A stretch of DNA of 64,000 nt, from the NCBI RefSeq assembly GCF_000519125.1, contig NZ_KI912582.1, positions 62,001 to 126,000 on the forward strand, read 5' to 3'. The notes below the pieces were generated by a model. It saw only the letters and a list, made by a program, of their open reading frames with translations, ran no database searches and had not been told where the DNA came from. Positions 43,007 to 51,753 of the stretch are shown one piece after another (within the stretch, counting starts at the first letter, position 1; the number at the start of each line of letters is the position of its first letter). The stretch is from Desulfocurvus vexinensis DSM 17965 (GTDB taxonomy: Bacteria; Desulfobacterota; Desulfovibrionia; Desulfovibrionales; Desulfovibrionaceae). A program made the position numbers and the translations under genes.

Positions 43007-44452
43007 CTAGAGGCGCAGCAGCCCGGCCAGGGTTTCGAGCCCGTGGCGCAAGGCTTCGCGGGTGCGCGCGCCCAGCAGCGACAGGCGCACGCCCTGCTCG
43101 GCCTGGGCCGTGCCCACGGCGAAGTGCTCGCCATGGGCCACCACCACCCCGCGCCGGGCGGCCTCGGCGGCGAACTCCACGGCGCGCCAGCGGCGCGGCA
43201 GGGGCAGCCAGGCGAAGTAGCCCGTGAGCCGCGCGCGGCAGGTGTCCGGCCCGAGCACCTCGGCCAGCAGCGCGTTGCGCGCCCCGGCCTCGGCGCGGTT
43301 GGCCGCGATGGTCCGCTGCACGGTGCCGTCGGCCAGCCATTGGGTGAAGACCTCGGCCATGAGCGGGGCGGCCTTCCACGAGGTCCACTCCACGGCGGCC
43401 TCCAGGGCGGGCAGGTCCGCCGCCGGGGCGCGCAGAAAGGCCACGCGCAGGCTGTCGCACAGCACCTTGGAGGTCGCGGCCACGAGGCAGCCCAGCTCCG
43501 GGGCCAGGGCCGCCAGGGGCGGCAGGGTCTCGTCCACGGTCAGGGCGTACACGTCGTCCTCGATGATGCGCAGCCCGAAGCGGCGGCACACGGCCACCAC
43601 CTCGTGCCTGCGGTACTCGGGCATGTGTACGGTGGTCGGGTTCTGGCAGGCGGGCATGACGTAGAGGGCGCGCACGCGCTGGCGCGCGCAGGCCCGGGCC
43701 AGGGCGTCGGGGTCCAGGCCGTGGGCGTCCAGGGCCACGGGCACCAGGTGCAGCCGCAGGCGCTTGGCCAGGGGCTTGACCAACGGATAGGTCAGGTGCT
43801 CCACGGCCACGCGCTCGCCCGGGCCCAGCAGCCCGCCCAGGGCCACCAGCAGCGCGTGCTGCGCCCCGGCGGTGACGAGGACGTCGGCGGGCCGGGCCGG
43901 GCAGCCGTAGGCCCGGGCCCAGGCGGCCCCGGCCTCGCGGTGGCGCCCCAGGCCGCGCGCGCCGTGGCGGCCCACCAGGTCGGCCAGCCCCGGGGAGCGC
44001 GCGATGTGCGCCAGCACGCGGCCCAGGTCCGGCCCGAGGTGCTGGTAGGCGGCGGTCAGGCCCATGTCCAGCGGGGTGGCGGCCCCGCCGGGGGCGCCAG
44101 CCAGGGCCGGGGGCGGGAAGGGCCCGGCTGCGGGCGGCGCCCCGGGCCCGGGCCCGGGCGCGGCGCTCGGGGCGCCCTGGTCCAGCAGCCGGGCGAAGCC
44201 CTCGTGCTCCTGGCCCACGAAGGTGCCCCGGCCCCGCTCGCCGCGCACCAGCCCCCGCCGGGCGGCCTCGGCGTAGCCCCGGGTCACGGTGCCCACGGTG
44301 ACGCCCATGGCCACGGCCAGCTCGCGGTGGGTGGGCAGGGCCGCGCCCGGGGGCAGCGCCCCGCTGCGCACGGCGGCCTCGATGGCGTCGGCCAGGGCCA
44401 GGTACCTGGGGCCCGGGGTGCCGGGCCCGGGCAGGGGGAAATGAATTGTCAT
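43007..44452 (-). CDS. MocR-type GntR/aminotransferase transcriptional regulator
   Basis: 481 residues. The N-terminal GntR winged helix (GAALPTHRELAVAMGVTVG) is joined by a Pro/Ala linker (about 90-120) to a fold-type I aminotransferase domain. Its PLP lysine lies in AATSKVLCDSLRVAF, with PACQNPTTVHMP and IIEDDVYALT as further family blocks. MocR proteins sense PLP or amino-acid adducts and often control a divergent transporter; here a LysE-family exporter is divergent. No Shine-Dalgarno precedes ATG 44452, and the promoter places the transcript start at or next to it. Confidence 0.92.
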   Translation of the reverse strand: MTIHFPLPGPGTPGPRYLALADAIEAAVRSGALPPGAALPTHRELAVAMGVTVGTVTRGYAEAARRGLVRGERGRGTFVGQEHEGFARLLDQGAPSAAPGPGPGAPPAAGPFPPPALAGAPGGAATPLDMGLTAAYQHLGPDLGRVLAHIARSPGLADLVGRHGARGLGRHREAGAAWARAYGCPARPADVLVTAGAQHALLVALGGLLGPGERVAVEHLTYPLVKPLAKRLRLHLVPVALDAHGLDPDALARACARQRVRALYVMPACQNPTTVHMPEYRRHEVVAVCRRFGLRIIEDDVYALTVDETLPPLAALAPELGCLVAATSKVLCDSLRVAFLRAPAADLPALEAAVEWTSWKAAPLMAEVFTQWLADGTVQRTIAANRAEAGARNALLAEVLGPDTCRARLTGYFAWLPLPRRWRAVEFAAEAARRGVVVAHGEHFAVGTAQAEQGVRLSLLGARTREALRHGLETLAGLLRL

Positions 44453-44462
44453 GGTGACAATT
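44444..44462. promoter_or_regulatory. Operator palindrome over the MocR start codon
   Basis: Perfect 8-base arms AATTGTCA / TGACAATT around TGG. It spans the start codon and touches the -10 of the MocR gene, so binding would block its own transcription. A second loose half-site pair (TTGAC...GTCAA, 44469-44489) lies toward the exporter. Confidence 0.7.
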
Positions 44463-44489
44463 GATATTTTGACGCGCGGATTGTGTCAA
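44461..44489 (-). promoter_or_regulatory. MocR promoter
   Basis: TTGACA (44484-44489), 17 bases, TATCAA (44461-44466) on the minus strand. Only eight bases separate the -10 from the ATG, which points to a leaderless or nearly leaderless message. Confidence 0.7.
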
Positions 44490-44581
44490 TCGTAGACAGG
44501 GGGCGCGCCGGGCATCCCGCCCGGCGCCGCAGCACCCGAGCCGCCCGCCTGCCGCGCGGCGGCCGCCCCGAGGAGACGCCC

Positions 44582-45208
44582 GTGCCGCCCACCCCCATGG
44601 ACCTCGTGCCCCTGGCCCTGTTCTGCTTCACCATGACCGTGACCCCCGGGCCCAACAACATCGTGCTCACGGCCTCGGGCGCCAACCACGGCTACCGCAG
44701 CTGCCTGCCGCACATCCTGGGCGCCCTGGTCAGCCTGCCGGTGATGTGCGTGCTGGTGGGCGTGGGGCTGGGGCGGCTGTTTCTGGCCTGGCCGGTGCTG
44801 CACACGGTGCTCGACGTGGTCGGCTCGGCCTACATGCTCTGGCTGGCCTGGAAGATCACGCGCTTTTCCGGGCAGCTGGGCCCGGCGGGAGCGCAGGGCG
44901 CGGCCCGGCCCCTGACCTTCGGCCAGGCGGCGGTCTTCCAGTGGCTGAACCCCAAGTGCTGGATGATGTACATCGGCGCGGTGTCGCTGTTCACCACCGG
45001 CGGCGCGGGCATGTTCACCGAGGTGCTGGTCATCGCCGCGCTGTTCGCGGCCATGGTCCTGCCCTGCTTCAGCGCCTGGGCCCTGCTGGGCGTTGGCGTG
45101 GGCCGTTTCCTGAACACGCGGCCCCGGGTGCTGGCCTTCAACTGGACCCTGGCCCTGTCGCTGGTGGCCTCCCTGGTCCTGGCGCATGTTCCGGCGGCGG
45201 CGGGCTGA
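44582..45208 (+). CDS. LysE/RhtB family amino-acid exporter
   Basis: 208 residues, six membrane helices. The family motif TVTPGPNNIVLTASGANHG is near the N-terminus, with NPKCWMMYIGAVSLF in the second half. The start is GTG 44582, with AGGAG six bases upstream; an ATG five codons later is possible. It exports amino acids or derivatives from the cytosol. It is divergent from the MocR regulator and probably controlled by it. Confidence 0.9.
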   Translation: MPPTPMDLVPLALFCFTMTVTPGPNNIVLTASGANHGYRSCLPHILGALVSLPVMCVLVGVGLGRLFLAWPVLHTVLDVVGSAYMLWLAWKITRFSGQLGPAGAQGAARPLTFGQAAVFQWLNPKCWMMYIGAVSLFTTGGAGMFTEVLVIAALFAAMVLPCFSAWALLGVGVGRFLNTRPRVLAFNWTLALSLVASLVLAHVPAAAG

Positions 45209-45233
45209 GGCCGGGCGCGCCGGGCGCACGCAA

Positions 45234-45265
45234 AACGGCCCCGCCGCTGGTGCGGCGGGGCCGTT
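45234..45265. terminator. Terminator between LysE gene and CBS-ACT gene
   Basis: A 14-base stem AACGGCCCCGCCGC with its complement, small loop, between convergent genes; serves the exporter and probably also the CBS-ACT gene. Confidence 0.8.
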
Positions 45266-45288
45266 GAACGTTCCGGGTGGGGCGGGGG

Positions 45289-45966
45289 CTACTTCAGGGC
45301 CGGGTGCTTTTCGTCGCGCAGGGTGAACAGGATGGTGTACTTGGCGCGCAGTTCGTCCATGAGCTTGGTTTCCAGGGAGCGGTCCATGTCCTGGATGCGG
45401 ATGAAGACCTTGCGCGAGGTCACGCCCTCGGGCTCGTAGGCCGTGAGCACGCTCATGATCCGCGCCTTGTGCGCGTTGAGCACGGCGATGACGCCGCCCA
45501 GGGTGCCGGGCTCGTCGGGCAGGTCGATGGCGATCTGCAACCCGCCGTGCAGCACGCCGGTGATGGAGATGAGCACGTTGAACACGTCGGTCTGGGTGAT
45601 GACGCCCACCAGCTTGCCCGCCTTGTCCACCACGGGCAGGCCGCCGATCTTGTGGTCCATCATCAGGATGGCCGCCTTCTCGACGGACTCCTCGGGGGAG
45701 ATGGTGACGAGCTTGGTGGACATGATGTCCTTCACCTTGATCTCCGACAGCAGGTAGTACAGCTCGTGCACGTCCAGGGTCGTGGCCTTGGAGGGTGAGG
45801 CTTCCTTGACGTCGCGGTCGGTGATGATGCCCAGCAGCACGCCCTTGTCGTCGGCCACGCACAGGCTGCGGATGTGCTTGTCCTTGAGGGTCTTGGACGC
45901 CCGCATCATGGACGTGTCGGGGGTCACGGTGACGGGATTCTTGCTCATCCAGTTGCCTACGAGCAT
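45289..45966 (-). CDS. CBS-pair and ACT domain protein
   Basis: 225 residues. Two CBS motifs (about 1-60, GNWMSKNPVTVTPDTSM, and about 75-135, VKDIMSTKLVTISPEES) are followed by an ACT domain (about 140-215, IAIDLPDEPGTLGGVIAVL). CBS pairs bind adenine nucleotides and ACT domains bind amino acids, so this is probably a stand-alone sensor of energy and amino-acid state; AcuB-like proteins have this layout. AAAGGAGG precedes ATG 45966. Monocistronic. Confidence 0.9.
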   Translation of the reverse strand: MLVGNWMSKNPVTVTPDTSMMRASKTLKDKHIRSLCVADDKGVLLGIITDRDVKEASPSKATTLDVHELYYLLSEIKVKDIMSTKLVTISPEESVEKAAILMMDHKIGGLPVVDKAGKLVGVITQTDVFNVLISITGVLHGGLQIAIDLPDEPGTLGGVIAVLNAHKARIMSVLTAYEPEGVTSRKVFIRIQDMDRSLETKLMDELRAKYTILFTLRDEKHPALK

Positions 45967-46124
45967 GGGAGGCCTCCTTTGTCGCCGTCCCCGCAGGGCG
46001 GGGCGGATTGCTTGTGCGGTCTGTTTTGTCCTTCGATTCGGGGGTTTGTCTTCCCCCGTGCGTACTGTACACGGCCCACGGGGCATTTCAACTGTTTTCA
46101 CGGCGCCCCGGGCCGCGCGCCAGG

Positions 46125-46985
46125 CTACGCGGGCAGGCCCCGGGTCCGGCGGTGGGTCTTGATGTCTTCGAGCACCTTGTAGGGCACGCTGAGGCCGCCC
46201 CGGCCCCGGCCCAGGGCGATGGCGGGCTTGACCGCGCCGTGGAAGTCCGACCCGCCGCTGACCACGAGGTCCAGCTCGGCGGCCAGGGCGAGGTAGGCCT
46301 CGGTCTGGGAGCGGGTGTGCTCGGTGTAGTGGGCCTCGATGCCGTCCAGGCCCAGGTCCTTCAGTTCCACGAGCAGGGCGCGCAGGGCCGGGCCGTCCAG
46401 CTCCAGGGTGTAGGGGTGGGCCAGGATGGTGGTGGCGCCCTCGGCGCGCAGGATTTCCAGGGCCTTGGCGGGGGTGAACTTGTCCTTGGGCAGGTAGGCC
46501 CGGCCCGTGGAGCCCAGGTAGCGGTCGAAGGCCTCCTGCACGGAGCTCGCGGCCCCGGCTTCCATGATGGCCAGGGCCAGGTGCGGGCGGCCCACGGTGC
46601 CCTCGCCCGCGATTTCCAGCACGCGCTCGTAGGTCACGTCCATGCCCAGGGCGCGCAGCTTGTCCACGATGCGCGTGTTGCGGCTGGCGCGGCGCTCGTT
46701 GAGCCAGACGAAGCCCTCTTCCAGTCGGGCCGGGCGCTCGGGCAGGAACAGCCCCAGCAGGTGCATGAAGCCCGAGGGCGACGTCACCGACAGCTCGCAG
46801 CCCGCGATGACCTCCACGCCTTCGCGGCGCCCGGCAGCCAGGGCCTCGGGCAGCCCGGCGCTGGTGTCGTGGTCGGTCAGGGCCAGGGCTTCGAGCCCGC
46901 TGCGTCTGGCCAGGGCCACCAGCTCCGCCGGGGTCAGGGTGCCGTCGGAGGCGGTGGAATGGGTGTGCAGGTCGATTCCGGGCAT
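46125..46985 (-). CDS. PHP-domain metal-dependent phosphoesterase
   Basis: 286 residues. Metal ligands lie in DLHTHSTASDGTLTP, ALTDHDTSAG, ILAHPYTLE and GSDFHG. The family includes nucleoside 3',5'-bisphosphate phosphatases (YciV/RNase AM type) and other small phosphatases; which applies here is uncertain. ATG 46985. Downstream of nothing, divergent from the Trm112-like gene. Confidence 0.9.
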   Translation of the reverse strand: MPGIDLHTHSTASDGTLTPAELVALARRSGLEALALTDHDTSAGLPEALAAGRREGVEVIAGCELSVTSPSGFMHLLGLFLPERPARLEEGFVWLNERRASRNTRIVDKLRALGMDVTYERVLEIAGEGTVGRPHLALAIMEAGAASSVQEAFDRYLGSTGRAYLPKDKFTPAKALEILRAEGATTILAHPYTLELDGPALRALLVELKDLGLDGIEAHYTEHTRSQTEAYLALAAELDLVVSGGSDFHGAVKPAIALGRGRGGLSVPYKVLEDIKTHRRTRGLPA

Positions 46986-47159
46986 GGGCGTCCCCTGGCT
47001 TGCGGTTGCGGGCCCGGCGCGGGCCCCTGCCTTTGAGCTAGGGCATGGCGGGGGGGCTGTCAACGCCCGGGGCCGGGGCGGGCGGGTGCGGCCTGCCCCG
47101 GCTTGAAGCGCGGGCGGATTCGGGCTAGAGTCGCCCCACTGCCAACAAGGAGGCACCCC

Positions 47160-47351
47160 ATGACGCTCAACAAGGACCTGCTGGACATCCTGGCCTGCCC
47201 CAAATGCAAGGGCGAGGTCGTGCTCCTGGACAAGCAGGACGGCCTGCGCTGCGACACCTGCAAGGTCGTCTACCCCGTGCAGGACGAGATTCCGGTGATG
47301 CTGATCGAGGAGGCCGTGCCCCTGGACCAGTGGGCGAACCGGGCCCAGTAG
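47160..47351 (+). CDS. Trm112 family zinc-ribbon protein
   Basis: 63 residues. The zinc ribbon CPKCKG and CDTCK with YPVQDEIPVMLIEEA is the YcaR/Trm112 family signature. Eukaryotic and archaeal members activate methyltransferases; bacterial roles are less clear. AAGGAGG precedes ATG 47160. It ends 30 bases before a strong terminator. Confidence 0.92.
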   Translation: MTLNKDLLDILACPKCKGEVVLLDKQDGLRCDTCKVVYPVQDEIPVMLIEEAVPLDQWANRAQ

Positions 47352-47382
47352 CCCACGCCGCGCGCGCAGCCGGAAAACGGAT

Positions 47383-47417
47383 CGGGGCCGCCCCTGGCTG
47401 GGGCGGCCCCGTTTTTT
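47383..47417 (+). terminator. Intrinsic terminator of the Trm112 gene
   Basis: CGGGGCCGCCCC pairs with GGGGCGGCCCCG over a TGGCT loop and is followed by six T. Confidence 0.92.
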
Positions 47418-47459
47418 GCGTTGCGGGCGGTGCGTTGCGCGCGCGCCGGGCGGCCCCGG

Positions 47460-48314
47460 TCAGGCGCTCTTGCGCGACAGCCACAGGTTGGCCACCGCCA
47501 GCACGGAGCTGCCCGCGATGAGCAGCAGCGAGATGGCGTTGATGACCGGGGTGGAGCCGTCGCGCACCTGGAGGTAGAGGTTGATGGGCAGGGTCGGCTC
47601 CGAGCCCACCAGGAACAGGGTGGTGTTGAAGTTCTCGAAGCTCATGAGGAAGGCCACGGTGCCCGCGCCAATGATGGCCGGGCGCAGGTAGGGCAGGGTG
47701 ATGTGCACGATGACCTGCCAGCGGTTGGCGCCCAGGTTCAGGGCGGCCTCCTCCAGGGCGCGGTCGAACTTGCGCAGCCGCGCCGAGACCACCAGGGCCA
47801 CGAAGGTCGTGATGAACGAGAACTGGCCGAGTACCACCAGCCAGAAGCTCGGGCGCAGGAAGGGCACGTCCACCTTGAATACGTCTTCGATGAAGAACCC
47901 CGCCGTGTTGGCGGCCAGAAGCTGCGAGATGCCCAGGATGACCCCGGGGATGACCAGCGGCGCCAGCATGAGGAAATACAGCGGGCCCTTGAAGGGAAAG
48001 TCCTCCTGCTCGAAGAGGAAGGCCGCGCAGGTGCCTACCACCACGGCCATGACGCTGACCCAGAAGGCGGTCTGGAAGCTGGTCCAGATGGAGCGCAGGT
48101 TCTGGGCGTCGTGGAAGATGCCCACCCGCCCGGGGCCCGGCGAGGTGAACCAGTCGGTGGTGAAGCCGTACCACGGCAGGGAGGGGAAGTTGGAGTCGTT
48201 GAAGGCCAGAACGCAGGTTACGGCCAGGGGCGCGAACAGGAACACGAAGTACAGGCCCACGAAGGCCGCATAGGACCAGGAATAGGCCCGCGAGTTGGGC
48301 AGGGTGCGGATCAC
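47460..48314 (-). CDS. potC: Spermidine/putrescine ABC transporter permease
   Basis: 284 residues, six membrane helices. The permease EAA loop EEAALNLGANRWQVIVHITL is present. The GTG start overlaps the potB stop (GTGA). Last gene of potD-potA-potB-potC. The set matches polyamine importers, though related systems carry other small cations. Confidence 0.92.
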   Translation of the reverse strand: MIRTLPNSRAYSWSYAAFVGLYFVFLFAPLAVTCVLAFNDSNFPSLPWYGFTTDWFTSPGPGRVGIFHDAQNLRSIWTSFQTAFWVSVMAVVVGTCAAFLFEQEDFPFKGPLYFLMLAPLVIPGVILGISQLLAANTAGFFIEDVFKVDVPFLRPSFWLVVLGQFSFITTFVALVVSARLRKFDRALEEAALNLGANRWQVIVHITLPYLRPAIIGAGTVAFLMSFENFNTTLFLVGSEPTLPINLYLQVRDGSTPVINAISLLLIAGSSVLAVANLWLSRKSA

Positions 48315-49162
48315 GACGCCACCTCCCCGAGCTTCTGGCCCGAGAGCTTGAGCCCCAGCCAGATGATGGCCGAACTGAGCGCCAGCAAAAGGAAGCCGAA
48401 GGCTGCGCCCTGGTTCCAGTTGAAGCTGGCGATGAACTGGTTGTAGATCTGCTCGGTGAACCACAGGGAGTTCTTGCCGCCCATGAGGTTGGGCGTCAGG
48501 TAGTTGCCCAGGCAGAGCATGAAGACCACGATGGAGCCCGAGGTGATGCCCGGCTTGCAGTGCGGCAGGATGATGCGCCACCAGATGACCGCCCGCCCGG
48601 CGCCCAGGTCGTGGGCGGCCTCGATGAGGCTGTCGTCCAGGCTCTCCACCGCCGAGACCAGCGGCACGACCATGAACAGCATGGAGGTGTACACCAGGCC
48701 CATGATCATGGTCGCGTCGTTGTAGAGCATCTCGATGGGCGCGTCGATGACGCCCAGCTTGAGCAGCGCGAAGTTGACCACCCCCGACTCGCGCAACAGG
48801 ATCATCCAGCCGTAGATGCGCACCAGCTCGCTGACCCAGAAGGGCAGCAGCAAAAGCGTGAGCAGAAAGCCCTGCAACCGCACCCGGGCGACCTTGGCGA
48901 TGTAGAAGGCCACGGGCATGGCCAAAAGGAAGGTGATGGCCGTGGTGATGATGGAATACATGGCCGTGCGCACGAAGGTCAGCCAGTAGATGGGCTCGCC
49001 GAAGAAGTTGGCGTAGTTTTGCAGCGTCCAGGCCGCGCGGGCGCCCGAGCCGTCGCGCAGGCTCATGATCAGCAGGTCCAGGTGCGGCAGGATGATGAGC
49101 AGCACGAGCCAGGCCAGCACCGGGGCCAGGAACAGCCAGAACCCCAGGCGCGCCCTACGCAT
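48311..49162 (-). CDS. potB: Spermidine/putrescine ABC transporter permease
   Basis: 283 residues, six membrane helices. The EAA loop is IEAAHDLGAGRAVIWWRIIL. The N-terminal FWLFLAPVLAWLVLLIIL helix follows a short basic start. It overlaps potA by eight bases and potC by four, so the inner-membrane part is translationally coupled. Confidence 0.92.
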   Translation of the reverse strand: MRRARLGFWLFLAPVLAWLVLLIILPHLDLLIMSLRDGSGARAAWTLQNYANFFGEPIYWLTFVRTAMYSIITTAITFLLAMPVAFYIAKVARVRLQGFLLTLLLLPFWVSELVRIYGWMILLRESGVVNFALLKLGVIDAPIEMLYNDATMIMGLVYTSMLFMVVPLVSAVESLDDSLIEAAHDLGAGRAVIWWRIILPHCKPGITSGSIVVFMLCLGNYLTPNLMGGKNSLWFTEQIYNQFIASFNWNQGAAFGFLLLALSSAIIWLGLKLSGQKLGEVAS

Positions 49163-50246
49163 CGTCGCCCTCCCGCCGGAAGCAGATGCCCGACTCGGGG
49201 TGCCAGCCCAGGGTGATCTCCTGGCCGGGGCGGATGTGGTCGAAGCGCCGGTTCTGGGGCAGGGTCACCAGCAGTTCGTGCTCGGCGGGGGTCACGGTGA
49301 GCAGGCGGCTGTTGGCGCCGTCGAACAGCAGGGCCTTGACCGTGGCCCGGAAGGTGTTCAGCCCCGTGGCGTCGGCGGGCTCGATGCGCATGGCCTCGGG
49401 CCGCAGGAACAGGCGCACCGGGGTGCCCGGGGCGCAGGCCCCCCGGAAGCGGGCCCCGAAGATGAAGCCCTCGTCGGTGCGGATGGTGGCCAGGGCGCCG
49501 GAGCACTCGCCCACCATGCCCTCCCAGATGTTGGAATCGCCCACGAACCCGGCCACGAAGGGCGTGGCGGGGTCGCCGTACAGCTCCTGGGGGCTGCCGA
49601 CCTGCTCGAAGCGGCCCTTGTTCATGACCGCCACGGCGTCGGACATCACCAGCGCCTCGGACTGGTCGTGGGTGATGTAGATGAACGTGGTGCCCACCTT
49701 GGCCTGGAGCTTTTTCAGCTCGACCTTCATCTGCTCGCGCAGCTTGAGGTCCAGGGCGCCCAGGGGTTCGTCCAGCAGCAGCACCGAGGGCTCCAGCACC
49801 AGGCAGCGGGCGATGGCCACGCGCTGCTTCTGGCCGCCGGAGAGCTGGGCGATCTCCTTGGCGCCGAAGCCCGGCAGGCCGACGCGCTCCAGGGTGCGCT
49901 CCACGCGCCGGGCGATCTCGGCCCGGGGGGTGCCCCGGCGCTCCAGCCCGAAGGCGATGTTGCGGGCCACGTTCATCATCGGGAACAGGGCCAGGTGCTG
50001 GAACACGAGGTTCACCGGGCGGCGGTTGGGCGCCACCTGGGCCATGTCGCGGCCGCGGATGGCGATGGTGCCCGAGGTGGGCTCCTCGAACCCGGCGACC
50101 ATGCGCAGCATGGTCGTCTTGCCGCAGCCCGAGGGGCCGAGGATGGAGAAGAACGAGCCCGCCGGAACGTCGAAGGACACGTCGTCCACGGCCACGAAAT
50201 CGCCGAAGCGTTTGGTCAGGTTGCTGACGCTGAGATCGTTTTCCAT
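49155..50246 (-). CDS. potA: Spermidine/putrescine ABC transporter ATPase
   Basis: 363 residues. Walker A is GPSGCGKTTMLRM, the signature QLSGGQKQRVAIARC, Walker B LLLDEPLGALD, followed by the switch His (YITHDQSEA) and a C-terminal TOBE domain (about 280-360). ATG 50246 lacks a clear Shine-Dalgarno. It is separated from potD by a terminator hairpin, which should lower its expression relative to the binding protein. Confidence 0.93.
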   Translation of the reverse strand: MENDLSVSNLTKRFGDFVAVDDVSFDVPAGSFFSILGPSGCGKTTMLRMVAGFEEPTSGTIAIRGRDMAQVAPNRRPVNLVFQHLALFPMMNVARNIAFGLERRGTPRAEIARRVERTLERVGLPGFGAKEIAQLSGGQKQRVAIARCLVLEPSVLLLDEPLGALDLKLREQMKVELKKLQAKVGTTFIYITHDQSEALVMSDAVAVMNKGRFEQVGSPQELYGDPATPFVAGFVGDSNIWEGMVGECSGALATIRTDEGFIFGARFRGACAPGTPVRLFLRPEAMRIEPADATGLNTFRATVKALLFDGANSRLLTVTPAEHELLVTLPQNRRFDHIRPGQEITLGWHPESGICFRREGDDA

Positions 50247-50273
50247 GCGCAGCCCGGGAGGTTGGTCGTTGCG

Positions 50274-50304
50274 AAAAATAAAGGGGGGCGGTGGCCCGCC
50301 CCCC
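50274..50304 (-). terminator. Internal terminator/attenuator between potD and potA
   Basis: On the minus strand GGGGGGCGG pairs with CCGCCCCCC over a four-base loop, followed by TTTATTTTT. It lies 19 bases after the potD stop, inside the operon. Confidence 0.88.
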
Positions 50305-50322
50305 AACGTCGCCGCACTCTGC

Positions 50323-51381
50323 TTACTGGGCGGCCTTGATCTTGTCCAGCACCTTGCCTTCCATGGCCTCGAGCTTGGCCGGGACGGGCGGGTACCACTT
50401 GATGTTGTCGATGGTCGCCTGCGGGAAGGAGCGCTCGAAGTTGGCGCGCACGTCGGCGGCCACGTGGGCGTTGGCGTCCTTGGAGGCGGTGGGGGTGTTC
50501 TCGGCGGTGGTGAACAACCCGGCGTTCTCGGGGCGCAGCATGAAGTTGATCCACTTGTAGGCCGCCTCGACGTTCTCGGCCTTGGCCGGGATGGCGAAGG
50601 TGTCGATCCAGCCCAGGGCGCCTTCCTTGGGGGCCACGAAGTCGATGGCCGGGTTCTCGGCGTGCAGCTTCCAGCCGCCGTTGTCCCAGGCCTTGGCCAC
50701 GTAGACTTCGCCCGAGCGCATGGACTCGAGCAGCGAGTCGCCGTTGGCCCAGTAGTTCTTGACCATGGGCTTGGCGGCGATGAGCGTCTCGGCAACCTTG
50801 TCGAGCATGGCCTGGTAGGCGGCGGGGTCGGAGTACAGGGCGAAGGGGTCATAGCCCAGGGCGAAGCCCATGGCGATGAGGATGGGGCGCTTCAGGCGGT
50901 AGCTCACGCGGCCCTTGAACTGCGGGTCGAGCAGGGCCTTGAAGGAATCCACCCCGGCGGCCTTGTCGGCGTTGATGATCAGGCCCGAGGTGCCCCAGCA
51001 GAAGGGCACGGCGTAGGACGCGCCGCCCACCAGGGTGTTCTTCTTCACCGCTTCAAGCATGGAGGGGATGAACAGATCGGCCTGGACCTTGGAAAAGTCG
51101 ATGGGCTGGTAGAGGCCGAACTCCTCCTGCACGGAGGAGATGCGGTCCTGGCTGGGCTGGGCCAGGTCGAAGCCCGCGCCACGCGTGGCGCGCAGCTTGG
51201 CGATCATTTCCTCGTTGTTGGAGTAGGTGACTTCCACGGTGACGCCGGTCTCGGCCTGGAATTTGTCCACCAGCTCCTTGGGGGCGTAGCCCTTCCAGGT
51301 GAGCAGCTTCAGGGTCTCGGCCTGGGCCGTGGCGGAGACGGCCAGCAGGGCGAGCATCAGGAGAAGCAGGGTCTTGCGCAT
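50323..51381 (-). CDS. potD: Spermidine/putrescine-binding periplasmic protein
   Basis: 352 residues. A signal peptide (LLLLMLALLAVSATAQA) is followed by the PotD/PotF fold: TLKLLTWKGYAPKELV, then FCWGTSGLIINADKA and KAWDNGGWKLHAENP. Acidic and aromatic residues in these blocks line the polyamine pocket of the family. AAGGAGCC precedes ATG 51381. First gene of the operon; a strong terminator follows. Confidence 0.94.
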   Translation of the reverse strand: MRKTLLLLMLALLAVSATAQAETLKLLTWKGYAPKELVDKFQAETGVTVEVTYSNNEEMIAKLRATRGAGFDLAQPSQDRISSVQEEFGLYQPIDFSKVQADLFIPSMLEAVKKNTLVGGASYAVPFCWGTSGLIINADKAAGVDSFKALLDPQFKGRVSYRLKRPILIAMGFALGYDPFALYSDPAAYQAMLDKVAETLIAAKPMVKNYWANGDSLLESMRSGEVYVAKAWDNGGWKLHAENPAIDFVAPKEGALGWIDTFAIPAKAENVEAAYKWINFMLRPENAGLFTTAENTPTASKDANAHVAADVRANFERSFPQATIDNIKWYPPVPAKLEAMEGKVLDKIKAAQ

Positions 51382-51664
51382 GACGTGGCTCCTTGTTTGG
51401 GGGTGCCCCTTCCCGAAAGGAAAAGAGGTGCTTATCCGGAAGCCATACTCCATATCGGCCCCTGGCGGCAAGCTGCGGATGATGGCAATTGGATGGCGAA
51501 GGTTGCGGCCCGGTGACGCCCCCGCGCCGCTGCGCGCCGCGCCAGGGGCCGGGGCGCCATGCGCGGCCCGGGGCCGCAGGGCGCGGTGCATGCCCCGGGC
51601 ACGCCCTGCCAATGGAGCGCGGGAGCCCAGGGGCGTTGTACGCTGTTTTCGGTCCAGGGTGGTC
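51382..51664. other. Divergent spacer between potD and hsp20
   Basis: It holds the potD promoter region (no strong -35/-10 pair; TTGCCG with TATGGC 18 bases apart on the minus strand is the best) and about 170 GC-rich bases without a supported gene. Confidence 0.35.
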
Positions 51665-51692
51665 TTGACATGGAACGAAGCCTGCTTACTTT
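51665..51692 (+). promoter_or_regulatory. Candidate promoter of the first Hsp20 gene
   Basis: TTGACA (51665-51670), 16 bases, TACTTT (51687-51692). It is preceded by CT, so the -35 reads CTTGACA, but no sigma-32 CCCCAT -10 and no CIRCE element were found. Confidence 0.5.
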
Positions 51693-51753
51693 CCACTGCG
51701 AAAAGAGGCCAATGAGCCACGTGCAACAATATCCCAAGACGGAGGGTAGAGGC

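Noticed and set aside
51382-51753. CIRCE or sigma-32 control of the hsp20 genes
   Set aside because: No TTAGCACTC-N9-GAGTGCTAA and no CCCCAT-type -10 were found near the -35-like CTTGACA.
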